Positions 12,095 to 25,149 of a DNA stretch of 64,000 nt are shown in pieces. Under the pieces are notes generated by a model that saw only the letters and a list, made by a program, of their open reading frames with translations, had not been told where the DNA came from and did not search any database. A program made the position numbers and the translations under genes. Source of the stretch: Nymphaea colorata (Eukaryota > Streptophyta > Magnoliopsida > Nymphaeales > Nymphaeaceae); assembly GCF_008831285.2 (NCBI RefSeq), contig NC_045148.1, positions 17,601,002 to 17,665,001 on the forward strand, given 5' to 3'. Numbering within the stretch: position 1 is the first letter of the stretch; every line of letters begins with the position of its first letter.

Positions 12095-12418
12095 TCAGTG
12101 GTGCAATGGGTTGGGCCCGGTAGGGACAAGTCTCTTCTCCACTCCGTATCTCGGATCGATCTCGTTCCCGACAGGATCCTCGATCAGATCTCCCCTTGCC
12201 CTCGATCTTGCGCTTGTTCTTGCGTCCGATCTCTTTCTCGCCCTCGCTCGTTTCGTTGCATCGAAAGAAATGAAATCGGTATTCACCAACATCTTCCTGT
12301 GGAGAAAGGCAGGAGACAGCTTCTGCCTGCTTTTCTTCAGCAAGCTGCAGCCATGAGCCAGCAAAGCTAGAATCAGAGATGCCCATATGATCGTCCCCAT
12401 GATATGCGCCATCTTCAT
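12095..12418 (-). CDS. CLE: CLE (CLAVATA3/ESR-related) signalling peptide precursor
   Basis: A single-exon gene for a 107-residue precursor. It starts MKMAHIMG followed by a hydrophobic core (TIIWASLILALLAHGCSLL), a clear signal peptide. A basic, variable middle (about residues 35-90) leads to the C-terminal CLE motif RLVPTGPNPLHH, directly followed by TGA. The 12-13-residue CLE peptide is cut out, usually with hydroxylated prolines, and is sensed by leucine-rich-repeat receptor kinases that control meristem, vascular or stomatal cell fate. The motif is closest to the Arabidopsis CLE9-CLE13 type. The open frame extends 15 codons upstream of the first ATG (12416-12418) without another ATG; ATG at 12412 is an alternative start. 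Which developmental role it has cannot be read from the sequence. Confidence 0.88.
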   Translation of the reverse strand: MKMAHIMGTIIWASLILALLAHGCSLLKKSRQKLSPAFLHRKMLVNTDFISFDATKRARARKRSDARTSARSRARGDLIEDPVGNEIDPRYGVEKRLVPTGPNPLHH

Positions 12419-12469
12419 CTTCTTCTGCAAGAAAATGCACAGCTTGTGTGGCTTCTTGTACACCTGACA

Positions 12470-13500
12470 ATCAACAGAGCTCTGAACAGAGACTGCACAT
12501 TGGGAGCTTCCTAGTTAGGGCCTTGTTTCTTCACCTCTCCGTCTTTGATTTCTTAAAACCAGGAGATAATAATGAGATATAGAGTTGAATTTCAAACAGT
12601 GTCCACTGCTTGCTTGTGTTTGACTCTCTTTTATTGCTAATTTAATTGGTTCATTGAGCCTTTCATCCCAGCTGATGCGGAGGGAGAGATGGAGGGGACA
12701 CCATAAGCCTTACTCCTCCTTTCCTTCCTTTCCAACACTTTCTTTATCTTTAAGAAAAACTTAAAGGTCTCGTCAAAGTCTCTTCCATCCAAGCTTCAGC
12801 AACGCAATAACAAAACTCTTTGGAAACTGTTTAAGAAAGCAAAATACAACCACCCTTTTCGATTTCAAGGCAATAACATCAATAGCCATTGACTTATGTT
12901 CTAGGGAAACGAACCCTATGCTTCCATGAATCACTGGTTACAGAGAGGTGGCACCACAAGAGTCCTGGACCTTGAGAGAAAACAATGTAAATGGTGGGAC
13001 CGACCATCTCTGAATGCTAGCTTTGATTAGTTCTCATGGGTCCCATAAAATATTGCGTACGAAACGCATAGGCATGTGTGATTTCACTAGTCACTTCCCC
13101 TGTCAACTGGGCTAGTTTGATCTTGCTTCTGTGTAACATTTTTTATGTTGAGTTGGTTGCTCACTGGCCAATTGATAACATGTTTATTGGTATCTAACTC
13201 AGCAAAGTCATGCTTTTCATAAGATTCGGTTGGTCGGCTTTCTATCGCAATACTCTTTTTCATCCTGGACAATTACTTCACGCCTTCTTCTTTCATTGAA
13301 GGCAATACTTATAGGACCATCTGTTCAATATCAATGTGTATTTAATATTCATAAATTTAATTAACTGAATGTAGTAGAGCTGTGTAAGTCAAATTGCTAT
13401 TGCCTTCAGGTGGTCAGAGTTAGGGATGAACAGGCGCTTTGGTTGGGAGACGAATCTTCCATTTATTCAAGATCATTTAACACAATACAGACAGTATATA
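12470..13500. other. Intergenic, upstream of CLE and downstream of GULLO copy 1
   Basis: Likely holds the CLE promoter (minus strand) and the 3' end of GULLO copy 1. No coding sequence is recognised. Confidence 0.4.
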
Positions 13501-13519
13501 TGATGCAGATACGAGTGCA

Positions 13520-15920
13520 TTAAGCGATATACTCTTCATAGCGACAGACTCTGGCTTCTTTGTACACAAGGCCAGGTCTGCAGAAGTAGCCTTTGTCTGG
13601 GGCACAGTGTGAATCAAGAGAGCAAATGCATAAGCCTTCTAGTGCACACCGTGGCTTGTCAATCACCAACCCCTTCTCTTGCAAGCCCAAAACACTGTCA
13701 CTCCACTCTGAGGAGAACAACCCTTTGGGATCAAATTTGGTCATCACCTTCACAAACTTCTCTATTCTTCCATCCAGCTTCTCCTTCATCCCCAAGAAAC
13801 CAATGTTGCGGTTCTTTCCCCAATGTGGCAGCCCCCCATACTTGAACAGCCCCATCTGCTCAACCTCCTCCAGCACATCCTCATTGAGCCTTGGCTGCGA
13901 AGGATCATGCTCCCTGTAAATTGTGATGTCTATGTCGACGCAATCGGACGTCTTGCCGAGATACGCAGTCGAAGCCCTGACGAACCTCAACAAGATGCCG
14001 TTGTACCAGTCGAAGGTGCAAAGCGAGCGAGGCACCATGTCTCTTAGCTTCTTGACATCTCTTACGAAGTCTGAGATAGTCGCCAGGGAGATGCTAAAGG
14101 CCAACTGATCAGTGAAGGAACCATGGATCCTTGGATCCCATGCACAAACGGTGAGCAGGCCATTTTCCCTGTCGAATAGGCATGAGCCTGCAGCTTGCAG
14201 GTGGCTATGGTTTCCAACAACAGGGTACCCTGTAAATGCAGCCTGACAGCTCAGGTTGTTCCTTAGGCCATTGCCAAGAGAGAGGGTACCGTTAATGCGT
14301 GCTTCTGCTAGCATGCATCCGCCGGTGGAGTTCCTGGTGGCCTCAATTTCTTCTTCTGCAGTCACAAATTCGTTTCTTAGCAATTAACTCGGTGTTTACT
14401 AGCTAATGCAAATAATAGGCAGCAGTCAATGGGCATAATATAATAAGGGGAAGGCAGTAGTGTGGAAGTCTGAAAATGGTCTCGCTTCTGATCTGAACCT
14501 GTCATACGCGCAGACACGACCGCAGATGTGGGCTGTGACCTCAATCCGATCACATCATTTTCGCCGTTGCCGGCTTCTGTCAATGGTACTCGGAAATCCA
14601 CACGGTGAACCACGATCCTTTGAGAGGCATACCAGGTAATATCGCCAAACTCGGTGGTTCTACCGAATCTTTCAATTAATTCTTCAAAACTACCATCTCC
14701 ACCAGCTTCATTCGTTATGGACCTCTTAAACATTGGTTCCATCTGCAACGTCACCTGCATTTTCAGAGACATAAGTTCACAATTATAAGCACAAACGTGC
14801 ATGGATCCAAGAGATCAGTCACATCTATAATCTGTTGGTGATCTTGGTCATGATCTGTTTTGGATGCAAAGATTACTTTAAACTGATCTTATTCTTAAGT
14901 GGTGCAGGGGATGTTGACTCATTGGACTTACATCTGGCATTGGTAGCTCACCCTTGGGTAATGTTCTTCTAAATCCATTTAATGCGAATTGATCTTGGGG
15001 CAAGAAACAAACGAAAATTTTAAATTAATTATATTCAAAACTGAATAATCGGAAGTTGGTCAGCATGTATTCAGGTATTAGGTGAAGAATCAAATAAAGA
15101 ATTACCGATTTGGATTCGGATATTTTACACTTAAAAGACAGGCATTTGCAGCCAAGATTTAGATCATATAATAAAACCGTGAAGTTTTTTTAAGTTTTTC
15201 CTGAGAACTGATTACCTGAGAAATTGCTCCAAGCACACCAAGCGACACTTTTGCAGCTAGAAGGTCAGGGTCATCCTCTTCCAGGCAGATGACTTTGGCG
15301 AAATAGCCATCAACGTCGGGCGACGACGTCGGCACGACAATCCTCATGCCGACCACATACTCGTGGACAGCGCTCCCTTTGCCGAAGATGGAGCTACCAT
15401 GGGCGCCTGTGCTCAGCACCCCACCCAAGCTCAGGCCGAACCAGTATGGAGAATTGGGCAGGGCCAAACCGTGAGCTGCAGCAGCCTCAATCAACTCATA
15501 TAGCGCGATGCCACTCCCCACGGTCATCCTCATGGATTCCACGTCCACTCGGACAACACGATTCAGTTTTTCGGTACTGATCGCGAGACCGGTGCCGGGG
15601 GGGCCGCCGGGGCAGCAGAGCCTGGGGAGGTTGTGAGAGTAACGTGTGACGATCTTCATCTTCCGGTTGGCCATGGAGGCGTTGGAGACGACGACAAGGA
15701 GCTCATCCTCCGTGGTAGGGTAGGCAACAGCCGCAACCCAGCAGGCCTGGCGGTCCGAAAATGCTCCATAAGCATTCTGGACCAGGCAATTGGTGTTCCC
15801 AGACGTGCAGTGAACAACGGGCCCAGGTGGGCTGCCGGTAACCAGCGCAGGCCGGCTAATCAATGAAGCTAAGCTAGCAAGCAGGAAAGACCATGCTATG
15901 CAACACAAGGAAGAATCCAT
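13520..15920 (-). CDS. GULLO: L-gulonolactone oxidase-like protein, copy 1
   Basis: Three exons: 15216-15920, 14499-14754 and 13520-14355 (705, 256 and 836 nt), giving 598 residues. Introns are 461 and 143 bp, phases 0 and 1, with GT-AG ends. The protein has a signal peptide (residues 1 to about 27), an FAD-binding domain (about 55-240) with YSHNLPRLCCPGG and GLSLGGVLSTGAHGSS, an ALO-type domain with the HWGK motif near 498-501, and a C-terminal Cys-rich tail (CICSLDSHCAPDKGYFCRPG). Plant members are secreted FAD enzymes oxidising L-gulono-1,4-lactone or related aldonolactones; substrate here is inferred. The start is ATG at 15918-15920; the frame extends upstream only to a TTG. It is the unit A partner of the broken copy at 31.6-32.8 kb. 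Confidence 0.93.
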
Positions 15921-15991
15921 TTCCCTCGCCAACTTATGTGCATGTCAGGGAGATAAGTAGTGCTGGTCTGGGCCGGCCATTGGCTGAGCTC

Positions 15992-16003
15992 TATATATAT
16001 ATA
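15992..16003 (-). promoter_or_regulatory. TATA box of GULLO copy 1
   Basis: A run of TATATATATATA lies about 72-83 nt upstream of the ATG at 15920. The bases between it and the ATG, including GGCCGGCCATTGG, are shared with the broken copy (32887 onwards), which has its own TATATA at 32901-32906. Confidence 0.6.
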
Positions 16004-16009
16004 CATATA

Positions 16010-18520
16010 CAATGTATATGTATGTGAGAGAATTTCTGTTCGCGTAAACTAAGTATGGTCCACTATTAATCATTGCCAAAAAAGCAGAATTGCAAAAGTT
16101 TAAGAAACCTTGGAAAAGGGGAGAATCAACAGCTTTGTTAGAGAGAGCTGAAACATCTGAGAAGCCAGTGCACATGGCTTTCTCTACTGGCTTAATCAGT
16201 AGAGAGACCATTTCAACAAATGTCATGATGTAGAACTAATCTCTAGGGTAATTATTTCTTTCACATTGGCAATAAATGTTAAGATGATATGGCATCGTCG
16301 CCGAAAATGTTTTAGCATTTAAATGGCTAAGTTTTTCTTGCAGTATCATACCGCAAGCTTTTAGATATATATATATATTAAAGTAAAGAATAAAAAATAT
16401 AATAAATGAAAAACTAATAACATAAACATAAAAAATAAGTAAATAAGAAATATATAAAAACAAGCCAACCGTAGCAAGTACCCCCAACATACCAATAGGA
16501 ATAAAAGTTAGTAAATGAAAGCAACCAGTTCGACAATAAAAAATGCAAAAAGTATAAAATGAAAAAAGCATTAAAAACGTGTATTCTTACGTTTCTATCG
16601 GCTTGACATTTTCTTTTAAAAAAAGGTGGTCCATTTTTTTTTTAGGTTTTATACTATTCATTTATGTGTATTTTATTTTAAAAAATACGCTTTTTGTGAC
16701 TTATTATGTACCACTCCCATCGGTTGACGGGCAGCATCTATAAGCCGGAAGTTGAGACAAATGCTACCAACAACAGTTATGGCGAAAGCAAGCACTTGTT
16801 CGAACTTTGGTTGATATTTTGCTTCAGGACTGGTGGCAAATGCCACCAACAACACTACAATAGTTATGGCGGAAGGTAAGTTCTTTTTTGTTTGTTTTGT
16901 TTTTGGACATTGAGCTTTAGTTGATACCATTGCTTTTTTGAGAGCCACTATCCCAGCTCAGGTTAATTGATATCCTGCACTTTTTCTCGAAAGAGATCTC
17001 CCCGAGCTTTTACAGGAACACTGAGACCACCATGACGAGATTGAGTTAGTCCACTTCCAATGAGGTAAATTCATAACGAATCTGTAGGAAACAGATTCAT
17101 AGAACAATAATAATATATGTTATTGTTGCCAAACAGCCTCTAAGGATTTAAAATGTGTGAACTCCATGCGGTGTGACTTTCTGCTACGAAAATCTAAGGT
17201 AAGATCAGAAACGACGATGGTCTGAGCCTTAATCTTTGAACTAAAAAATTCTAAGCATTTCCAGATCAAATGATGCCTGGAAGATGATTTTTAATGAACT
17301 TCTTCAGTTGGTTGCTGCTTCATTTTTCAGTCATATACATCCACCGGCCGGAAATGAACCATTCCACGTGGCCATGTTGGCTTCCTCGCATAACCATTTC
17401 TCAGACATGACTTACCAGCAGCTAAATAAATGCAGTGTAAAATGTGTGACAAAAATATATATTAATTATGTTTTTTGGCCTGATTTTCTCTAAAGTTTGG
17501 GGAAAGTATCCATCGACATGGTAGCGAACTTGATGCGACCAGCTACCAAACAACTTAGACTTTATAAGAAGACAATTCAAATAAAGAGGAGGGGTCGTTA
17601 ACCCATGTCAAGATGAACATGAACTGCCGACTAAAAAAGAAAAAAAAAATTGATGGGAGAACCAGTGGCAAATAAATTAAGCCCTGCGGCCAGATTTTGC
17701 TTACCAATTCCACTTTGCGATTGCCCTTAGCTAGTAACCATTTAGGAAATAATATATATTTGTGATCAATAAATTCTGTCGGTTGGTTAGTCCATTTTTC
17801 CACATGGTCCATTTGGTTTGTAAGGAAACGCTTCATTTTCCTCATCCGACCTTTAATTTCCCGGACGCCTACCAGCTGCAGTCTAAAGAAATCAAAACAT
17901 GAAAAATAATTGACTGCATTTGCGCAGGTAATTTTTCATTAAGAAAACTGTCCACACTTGTTCATGCATGGTGGCGTCGGGACCAATTGACCATCAAAAT
18001 AAAGCAACCACACAGTGGAGAAATTAAGGGATGAAGGGGATGGAGGGTCGAGAGCTTGGAAAAATGGATATGAAAATCTGTTTCAGTGTTCATCAGGTAG
18101 GCAAATTCGATGGAAAGAGCCAATTTGAAGCAAAACATTCCTTTTTGATCGCATCGATTACTTGTGGTTCATACGCTACATTCACTCGAGATTACTCTGC
18201 TTCTGTTTTAGAAAAATGGTATCGACACAGCTTATAGATCGATCCAGCAAGCAAACTCTGGACAAAATTATTGAGTACGAGTTTTTTTGGAACATGAACG
18301 CATAACGTGGTTTGGACGTGCATTTTAAGAATATAATGTTATTTCTAATCGAACATCTTCTTAAAGACTAGATATCATGTAAAACAAGATATATAATATG
18401 TTAGGATGCAGTTTTGATTTTTTGTCGTCAAAAAGAATCTCGCACGAAGCTGAAGGAGCTGTATTTACCCTCATCTTTGCCGCTGAGGAAAGTTTATCTT
18501 TTAAGGTTTTTTTGTGGCAT
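16010..18520. other. Upstream flank of GULLO copy 1, duplicated in unit B
   Basis: No coding sequence is recognised. The stretch aligns with 32880-35243 over nearly its whole length with many small indels. For example, the CATCCACCGGCCGGAAATGA region at 17338 matches 34287. Both copies probably hold distal promoter sequence and old repeats. Confidence 0.55.
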
Positions 18521-18790
18521 ATTGAACTGTCTTTGAAAAATATCGGATATGACAAGCAATTTTTTGATCGGATTCGGGTTTAAGAAATAACATACGATCG
18601 GATTCAGATTTAAGTAAATATCGATCGAATGCTTAACCATCTATCTCGGATTTCAAAGTAGCGTGATCTAATTCAAAAATTTCACCCAATTGAGCACGTC
18701 TAACATATTTTTTTAGATACGGGTTTGGAACAACTTCGTGAGTTGATCAAAATCCAGTGCTAACATCCGAATCCAAACCTGAAAAATTGA

Positions 18791-21379
18791 TTTGAAGTTA
18801 CGACCTATGAATGGTTGAGCAAAAGGTGTAGCCAAACACACCAACCTAAAGTTATAAAATAAGAATAATATAAATTGTATATGAATGTATAATAGGTAAT
18901 GACTTTTATTAAGTTGCAGATAATAATAGTCAAATAGTTACCATATACACCACTTAACTTAAAATATTTAAAACTATATCACATGAAACTAATTAATTAA
19001 TAACTCATATTTTATTTAATTAAACATTTTTTTATAAATAAGCAAACTATTATAGTTAAGACATCAACTAAACACGATATCTTAAATAATGTATTTATTT
19101 AATTAAAAATAATAATAAATACTTGTGTCAAAAGATTTCAATACAATGAGTATTTTTAAAAATATGAAATTAATCACAAATAAATATATTTAAAATAAAA
19201 CAGCTGTTGAACTCATAAAAAAGTTTTATTTATCAAATTATCAATTATTTATTTAATCAATCAAGTAAATTATTTTGTATAATCATATAATATGTTCAAA
19301 AGCCTTAGGTATTTGATATATAACACATAATTTATAAATTTAAAAAACAAAACCTAAAAAACAACAAATTATTTGATTTAATAAATTATATGATTTTATT
19401 AAATAATAAAAATTTAGGTAAAAAAAACACTTATTGCAATAAAGTTAAGAGGACTAACGCAAAAAGTTAGTGGGTATGTGGAAGAATGAAGGTTTGACAT
19501 CATTTTTTTCGGATATAAAGCAAAAGTCTTTTAATTAACACAATGAAATTGAAAAAAATCATTAAATAATGTCTTTCTTAAATGATAAATAATATGAGTC
19601 ACTTGATTTAATAATTATCAATAAGTGATTATCATTAAATACTAGTTTACTCCATCAAAATATATTATTATTTAAAAATAGACAAATCAATGTTCAATAT
19701 TCACAATTAATATGAAAAATGTATAAAAGTCATATGAATAACTTATGAAAAAAATATACAAATCGTATGAAATGAAAATCATATGAAAATATCTTTTACA
19801 GTAAATAGAAATCTTAAACACATTATGATATTCATTTTAAGTTGAAAACATCTTCACTATGCATAATATCAAATAAACATGTTTAGTATAAAAAAACTGC
19901 TAAACTTATAAAAAAATATTTATCAAATTATCAATTTACTTATTTAATCAATCAAGTAATTGTTTTGTATAATCATATAATTCATTCAAAAGTTTTAGGT
20001 ATTTGATATATAACATATAATTAACAAACTTGAAGACAAAAACCTTTACCTTTAAGAAAAAAGAATAAATTGTTTGATTTAATAAACTATCTTATATATC
20101 ATTGGAGTAATTATACAATTTTATGTAAAAAAAACAACTATTGTAATAATGGTAAGAGGACTAATAAATAATCTAATATATCATTGAAGACTCTTTTTAC
20201 CGATGTAACACAAATTATTCAATTAACTCAATAAAATAAGAAAAAATTATTAAATTACATATTTTTAATGAAAAATAATATGGGTCACCTGATTTAACAA
20301 TTATTATGAAGAAAGTATGAAAATCAAATATATTATTAAAAAAATGAAAAAATTGAATCAATGAACAGGTAGGTGCATACTCTTAAGTGTTTGTCCCATT
20401 AAAAATGACCTTAACCGTTGATGTGGACCATAAAAATAACAAATAAAATAAAATAAAGTATTTTAGTTTTCTACTATTAATTGACATGTCTCTATCATCA
20501 CTTTTCTTTAGTTATCTACATTGACAAAATCAACTCCATGTTCCAATTGGTGAGACAGAACTCAAAATGTTTATAATGAATACAACACCTCATAAAAAAA
20601 TGTTTTGAAAGAATTATAAATTTGAAAAAATAGTTTTTAATTAGTTTTAGATAATTAGTTCGATGTTTAGATGACACACTTAAACTCATTTCTTAAATAC
20701 ATAGGGATAAGGATTGATTAAGAAATTTTTTGTCACAAAAATCAAACTATAGTTTTAAAATTTTAAGTGAAGCAAAATCCTAATTTTTTGTTTTTTTTAT
20801 ATACGATAAACTTACCAGTTGTTTTGTTGCAAGAGTCAAACTATAATTTCAAAATTTTAAGTGAAGCAAAAACATAAATTCTTAATTTTTTTTTATATAT
20901 GATAAACTTACTAGTTGTTTTGTTGCAAGAGCCAAACTATAGTTTTAAAATTTTAAATGAAGCCAAAACATATTTTTTTTATTTTTTTTATATACGATAA
21001 ACTTACGAACAGCTGTGTTGTTGAGATTTCTTGATACAATTTTTTTTATTATTTTTAATTAAATAAATACATTATTTAAGATATCTTGTTTAGTTGATGC
21101 CTTAATTATAATAGTTTGTTTGTTTACACAAAAACGTTTAATTAAATGTAATATGAATTATTAATTAATTAGTTTTATGTGATATAGTTTTAAATACTTT
21201 AAGTTAAATGGTGTATATGGTAACTATTTGACTATTATTATATGCAACTTCATAAAAACCATTACCTCTTAAACATATTATACCTTCATATACAATTTAT
21301 ATATATTATTTTTCATAATTTAAAGTTGGTGTGTTTGTGTAAACGTTTTGCCCAACCATTCATAGGTTGCAACTTCAAA
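18791..21379. mobile_element. Non-autonomous DNA element with about 330-bp inverted ends
   Basis: The left end (18791-19120, starting TTTGAAGTTACGACCTATGA) is repeated in inverted orientation at the right end (21043-21379, ending GTTGCAACTTCAAA), with similarity along about 330 bp. The inside is extremely AT-rich and non-coding. It includes an internal duplication (about 19200-19450 and 19900-20150) and three tandem units of about 97 bp (about 20740-21005). Long inverted ends suggest a Mutator-like or foldback element. No target duplication was found next to the ends. Confidence 0.65.
20740..21005. repeat. Tandem repeat, about 97 bp x 3
   Basis: Three imperfect units, each containing CAAACTATAGTTTTAAAATT and ending in ACGATAAACTTAC, with CAGTTGTTTTGTTGCAAGAG joining the first two junctions. 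Confidence 0.75.
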
Positions 21380-21940
21380 ACGTGGGGATACTAACTCAAG
21401 CTCTCAGAGTTCGGATTTGGATCGAATTCGGACATAACTTAAAATTTAGATTTGGATCAGATTCTGATTCGAACATAACTTAAAATTCAGATTGATTCAT
21501 GTATAACTTTAAAATCAGATTTGAATTAGATTCGAATATAACTTCAAAATCAGATTCAAATCAGCTTCAAGTATAACCAAAAAATCGGATTCAGCTGTAG
21601 ATTTTAAGGTCGAATATGGTATAAATTTTTTTTCATCCGAATTCGAATCCTATTCCAAATTCGAATATATGAATATCCGAAATATCAGATATGATTTATA
21701 TGTTGGAATATCTATTTATCACCTAACGATCAAGTACTCTCCAATCAAAATGTCTTAGCGCACGATAAAAACGAGTTACGATGAACAGTGGATATTTCGG
21801 ATGTCCAATCACTCATTTATTCAAGATTATTTCATATACATTGTACAACGCGCAAACACATGAGTGCAGATGCAGTGTCTTGCATGTGCTTATTATTAGC
21901 TGAGGCTCAGCTACTCCATGACCGCGATGCTCCTTTTTGA

Positions 21941-24900
21941 TTAAGCGAAAGGCTTTTCATAGCGACAGACCCTGGCTTCTTTGTAGACAAGGCCAGGCCT
22001 GCAGAAGTAGCCTTTTTCTGGGGCGCAATGCGAATCACGAGAGCAAATGCAGAAGCCATCTAGTGCACACCCTGGCTTGTCAATCACCAGCCCCTCCTCT
22101 TGCAAGCCCAAAACACTGTCACTCCACTCTGAGGAGAACAACCCCTTGGGATCAAATTTCTTCATCACCCTCATAAACTTCTCTATTCTTCCATCCAGCT
22201 TCTCCTTCATCCCCAAGAAACAAATGTTGCGGTTCTTTCCCCAGTGAGGCAGCCCCCCATACTTGAACAGCCCCATCTGCTCAATCTCTTCCAGCACATC
22301 TTCATGGAGCCTTGGCTGCGTAGGATCATGGCCCCTGTAGTGTGTGATGTCCATTTCAACACAGTCAGACGTCTTGGCAATATACGCAGTCGAGGCGCGA
22401 ATGAACCTGAGCTGCATGCCATTGTACCAATCGATGCCACAAAACGAGTCAGGTGCCATGTCTCTCAGCTTCTTGACATCTTTTATGAAGTTTGAGATGT
22501 TCGCCATGGGGATGCTAAAGGCCATATGGTTGACGAACACACCATGGACCCTTGGGTCAAATCCACAAACAGTGAGCAGGCCATTTTCCTTGTCGAATAG
22601 GCAAGAGCCTGCAGCCTGCAGGTTGCTATGGTTTCCAACAACGGGGTACCCTGTAAATCCAGCCGAACTGCTTATGTTGTTTCTTAGACCATTGCCGCCA
22701 GAGAAGTTATCGTCCGTCAGTGCTCTTGCTAGTAAGCATCTGCCGGTGGTGTTCATGGTGGCTTCATGTTCCTCTTCTGCAACCACAAGTTCCTTAGCAC
22801 ATTGAGTTTATACAGTCCAAATCAAATGGTAGGAAGCAGTCACCAACATCAAGGGTAAGGCAGTAGTGTGGAACTAGTTCGTTAATGCAAATGACAGATT
22901 TTAATACTACTAACTAGTTAAGGTAATGAATCTTTTGTGTAATTTGTCATAAGATGGCGACCTACTCTACTCATAATGCACGCTCACTCACTCTTTTGTG
23001 GTTTTTATAATGGCAGCCACCGATTATACCAAACACCCAATTGCTAGACATATAAAGACGAGAGTTTTTAGCTTTAGATCTGAACCTGTCTTGCGCAGGG
23101 AGACGATCACGGTTGATGGCACTGGCCTGAATGCAGTGAAATCATTTTGGCCATTGCCGGGTTCTGTCAAGGGGACTCGGACATCCACACGGTGCATCAC
23201 TTTTCCCTGAGCGGGATACCAGTTCAGATCGCCAAATTCAGTGCTTCTACCGAATTGTTCAATGTCATCTTCAAACCCACTGTCACTACCAACTTCATTC
23301 GTTATGGACCTCTTGAACATTGGTTCCATCTGCAACGTCACCTGCATTGTAAAAGACATAAATTCACAACTCTAAGCATACGTATGCATGAATAGATCCA
23401 AGAGATCGATCGCAAACTATGTAATCTGTTTGTGATTTCGGTGATCAAACATGGATGCAACTACTATAAACTGGTCATATTTTTTTGGGGATACAAGGGT
23501 ATTTGACTCATTCTGCATCTGGTACTATTGGGAACCAATGATGCAATTGACTGGATCTTGCAAAGCAACAAAGTGACTTCAGATGTTAGTCTAACCGGTA
23601 GAGTATGTCTCCATCTGAATCAGATTTGAGCCATTAACGTGCCATGTTATTTATGATCACTTTGACAAAATTCGGTCGACAAAAACCAAAAATTTTGTAA
23701 GAGGGAGGGCGCGTGTTAATTTGCGTTTGATTTCTATCTTTATACTGAAAGATCCCATAAACCTGGTTCAAGTTAAATATATCTTCCAGTTTAATTTACT
23801 GTCCAGCCACAATCAGTTAAACCTGGTGAGCAATCCAGTACAATCCAAATCTCCACTCGCTTGAAAATCCACAGTTCTTATTTTTTCAATAAAAAATGAA
23901 CCAGATAAAAACCGAGGGAGGCAAAAGAATCGTGGTAGTTTTTATATAAAGTAGTTAAAAAATTAAAATATATACAAGAAACTTAATTGGTATGAAAATC
24001 TCTGTTTCTGTTTTGTTAGGGCCATTAATATTCGACATATATATTGTTACTTGAAGATCCAAATAAAGAAATACCGGAATATAGGACTTAAAAATTTAAT
24101 ACTCATTTAAAGACTATTTGCGTGCCTACTGGTTCCTGGACTTTCCATCACATCATACGAAAGTGGACAAGATAAGAAGTTGTTACAACTGATACAGGCA
24201 GGGAAAATCACAGTATTCAGAGAAAGAGCAGAGGAAGAACAGAGAGATAGAGTAGATTTTTCTGTTCAGGTTTACTTTGAATTATAACAACTTCTTGGAA
24301 CAGTCTAAGAGATGGAGTTAATTCGATAGACTTTATTTACTAAAAGAGGTCATAGAATAAGAACACATGCAAGCTTTTCCTGAGAACCAGTTACCTGAGA
24401 GATTGCTCCAAGCACACCAAGCGACACTTTTGCTGCCAGAAGGTCAGGATCTCCCTCTTCCAGGCTGATGACTTTGGCGAAGCGGCCATCAACCGACGAC
24501 TTCGTCGGCACGACGATCCTCATGCCGACGACATACTCGTGGACAGCACTTCCCTTGCCAAAGATGGAGCTACCGTGGGCGCCTGTGCTCAGCACTCCAC
24601 CCAGGCTCAGGCCGAGCCAGTATGGAGAAGTGGGCAAGGCCAGACCGTTGGCTGCAGCAGCGTCGATCAATTCATAGAGGGTAATGCCGCTCTCCACAGT
24701 CATCCTCATGGATTCCGCGTCCACTCGGACAACCCCATTCAATTTTTCGGTACTGATCGAGAGGCCGGTGCCAGGGGGGCCGCCGGGGCAGCAGAGCCTG
24801 GGGAGGTTGTGAGAGTAACGTGTGACGATCTTCATCTTCCGGTTGGCCATGGAGGCGTTGGAGACAACGAGAAGGAGCTCATCCTCTGTGGTAGGGTAGG

Positions 24901-25093
24901 CAACAGCCGCAACCCCGCAGGTCTGGCGGTTCGAAAATTCTCCATAACCATTCTGGACAATGCAATTGGCGTTTCCATTTGCGCAGTGGACAACCGGCCC
25001 CGGTGGGCTGCCGGAAACCGGCGCAGTTCTGGTAATTAATGAAACTAAGCCAAAAAGGAAGAACCAAGCTATGCACGAAACGAATGAACTCAT
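21941..25093 (-). CDS. GULLO: L-gulonolactone oxidase-like protein, copy 2
   Basis: Three exons: 24395-25093, 23086-23341 and 21941-22776 (699, 256 and 836 nt), giving 596 residues. Introns are 1053 and 309 bp, in the same phases as copy 1; the first donor is CAG|GTAACT and the second ACAG|GTTCAG. It has a signal peptide (MSSFVSCIAWFFLFGLVSLI), an FAD domain with YSHNLPRLCCPGG and TGAHGSSIFGKGSAVHEYV, an HWGK motif near 496-499, and a Cys-rich tail ending in RVCRYEKPFA. The role is as for copy 1: a secreted FAD-dependent aldonolactone oxidase. It is the closest relative of copy 3, but in exon 3 it has private changes (GFDPRVHGVFVNH, ARALTDDNFSGG) where copies 1 and 3 agree with each other. 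A TATATATA box at 25133-25140 lies 40-47 nt upstream of the ATG. Confidence 0.93.
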
Positions 25094-25132
25094 TTCTCCC
25101 GACTTGACTTGTTTGTAGGTGATCAGTACACA

Positions 25133-25140
25133 TATATATA
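25133..25140 (-). promoter_or_regulatory. TATA box of GULLO copy 2
   Basis: TATATATA 40-47 nt upstream of the ATG. The same spacing and neighbouring bases occur before copy 3. Confidence 0.6.
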
Positions 25141-25149
25141 GACAAGTAG

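Larger units (their letters stand above)
18525..21712. mobile_element. AT-rich insertion specific to unit A
   Basis: Unit B reads straight through this point (GGCATATTTATCACC at about 43392), whereas unit A carries about 3.2 kb between GGCATATT (ends about 18523) and TATTTATCACC (from 21713). It consists of GATTCGGATTT-type repeats at both edges around a long-inverted-repeat element. It contains no protein-coding frame. I could not identify a clean target duplication, so it may be nested insertions. Confidence 0.6.

Noticed and set aside
12419-12463. Upstream extension of the CLE frame to GTG at 12463
   Set aside because: No ATG is present there, and the signal peptide is best placed when translation starts at the ATG at 12418.
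12042-12470. A 142-codon minus-strand open frame overlapping the CLE gene
   Set aside because: It lies in another frame of the same DNA. The CLE frame has a signal peptide and an exact family motif; this one has neither.
15921-15932. Upstream extension of GULLO copy 1 by four codons (reading from TTG)
   Set aside because: TTG is not a normal plant start codon; ATG at 15918-15920 gives a standard signal peptide.
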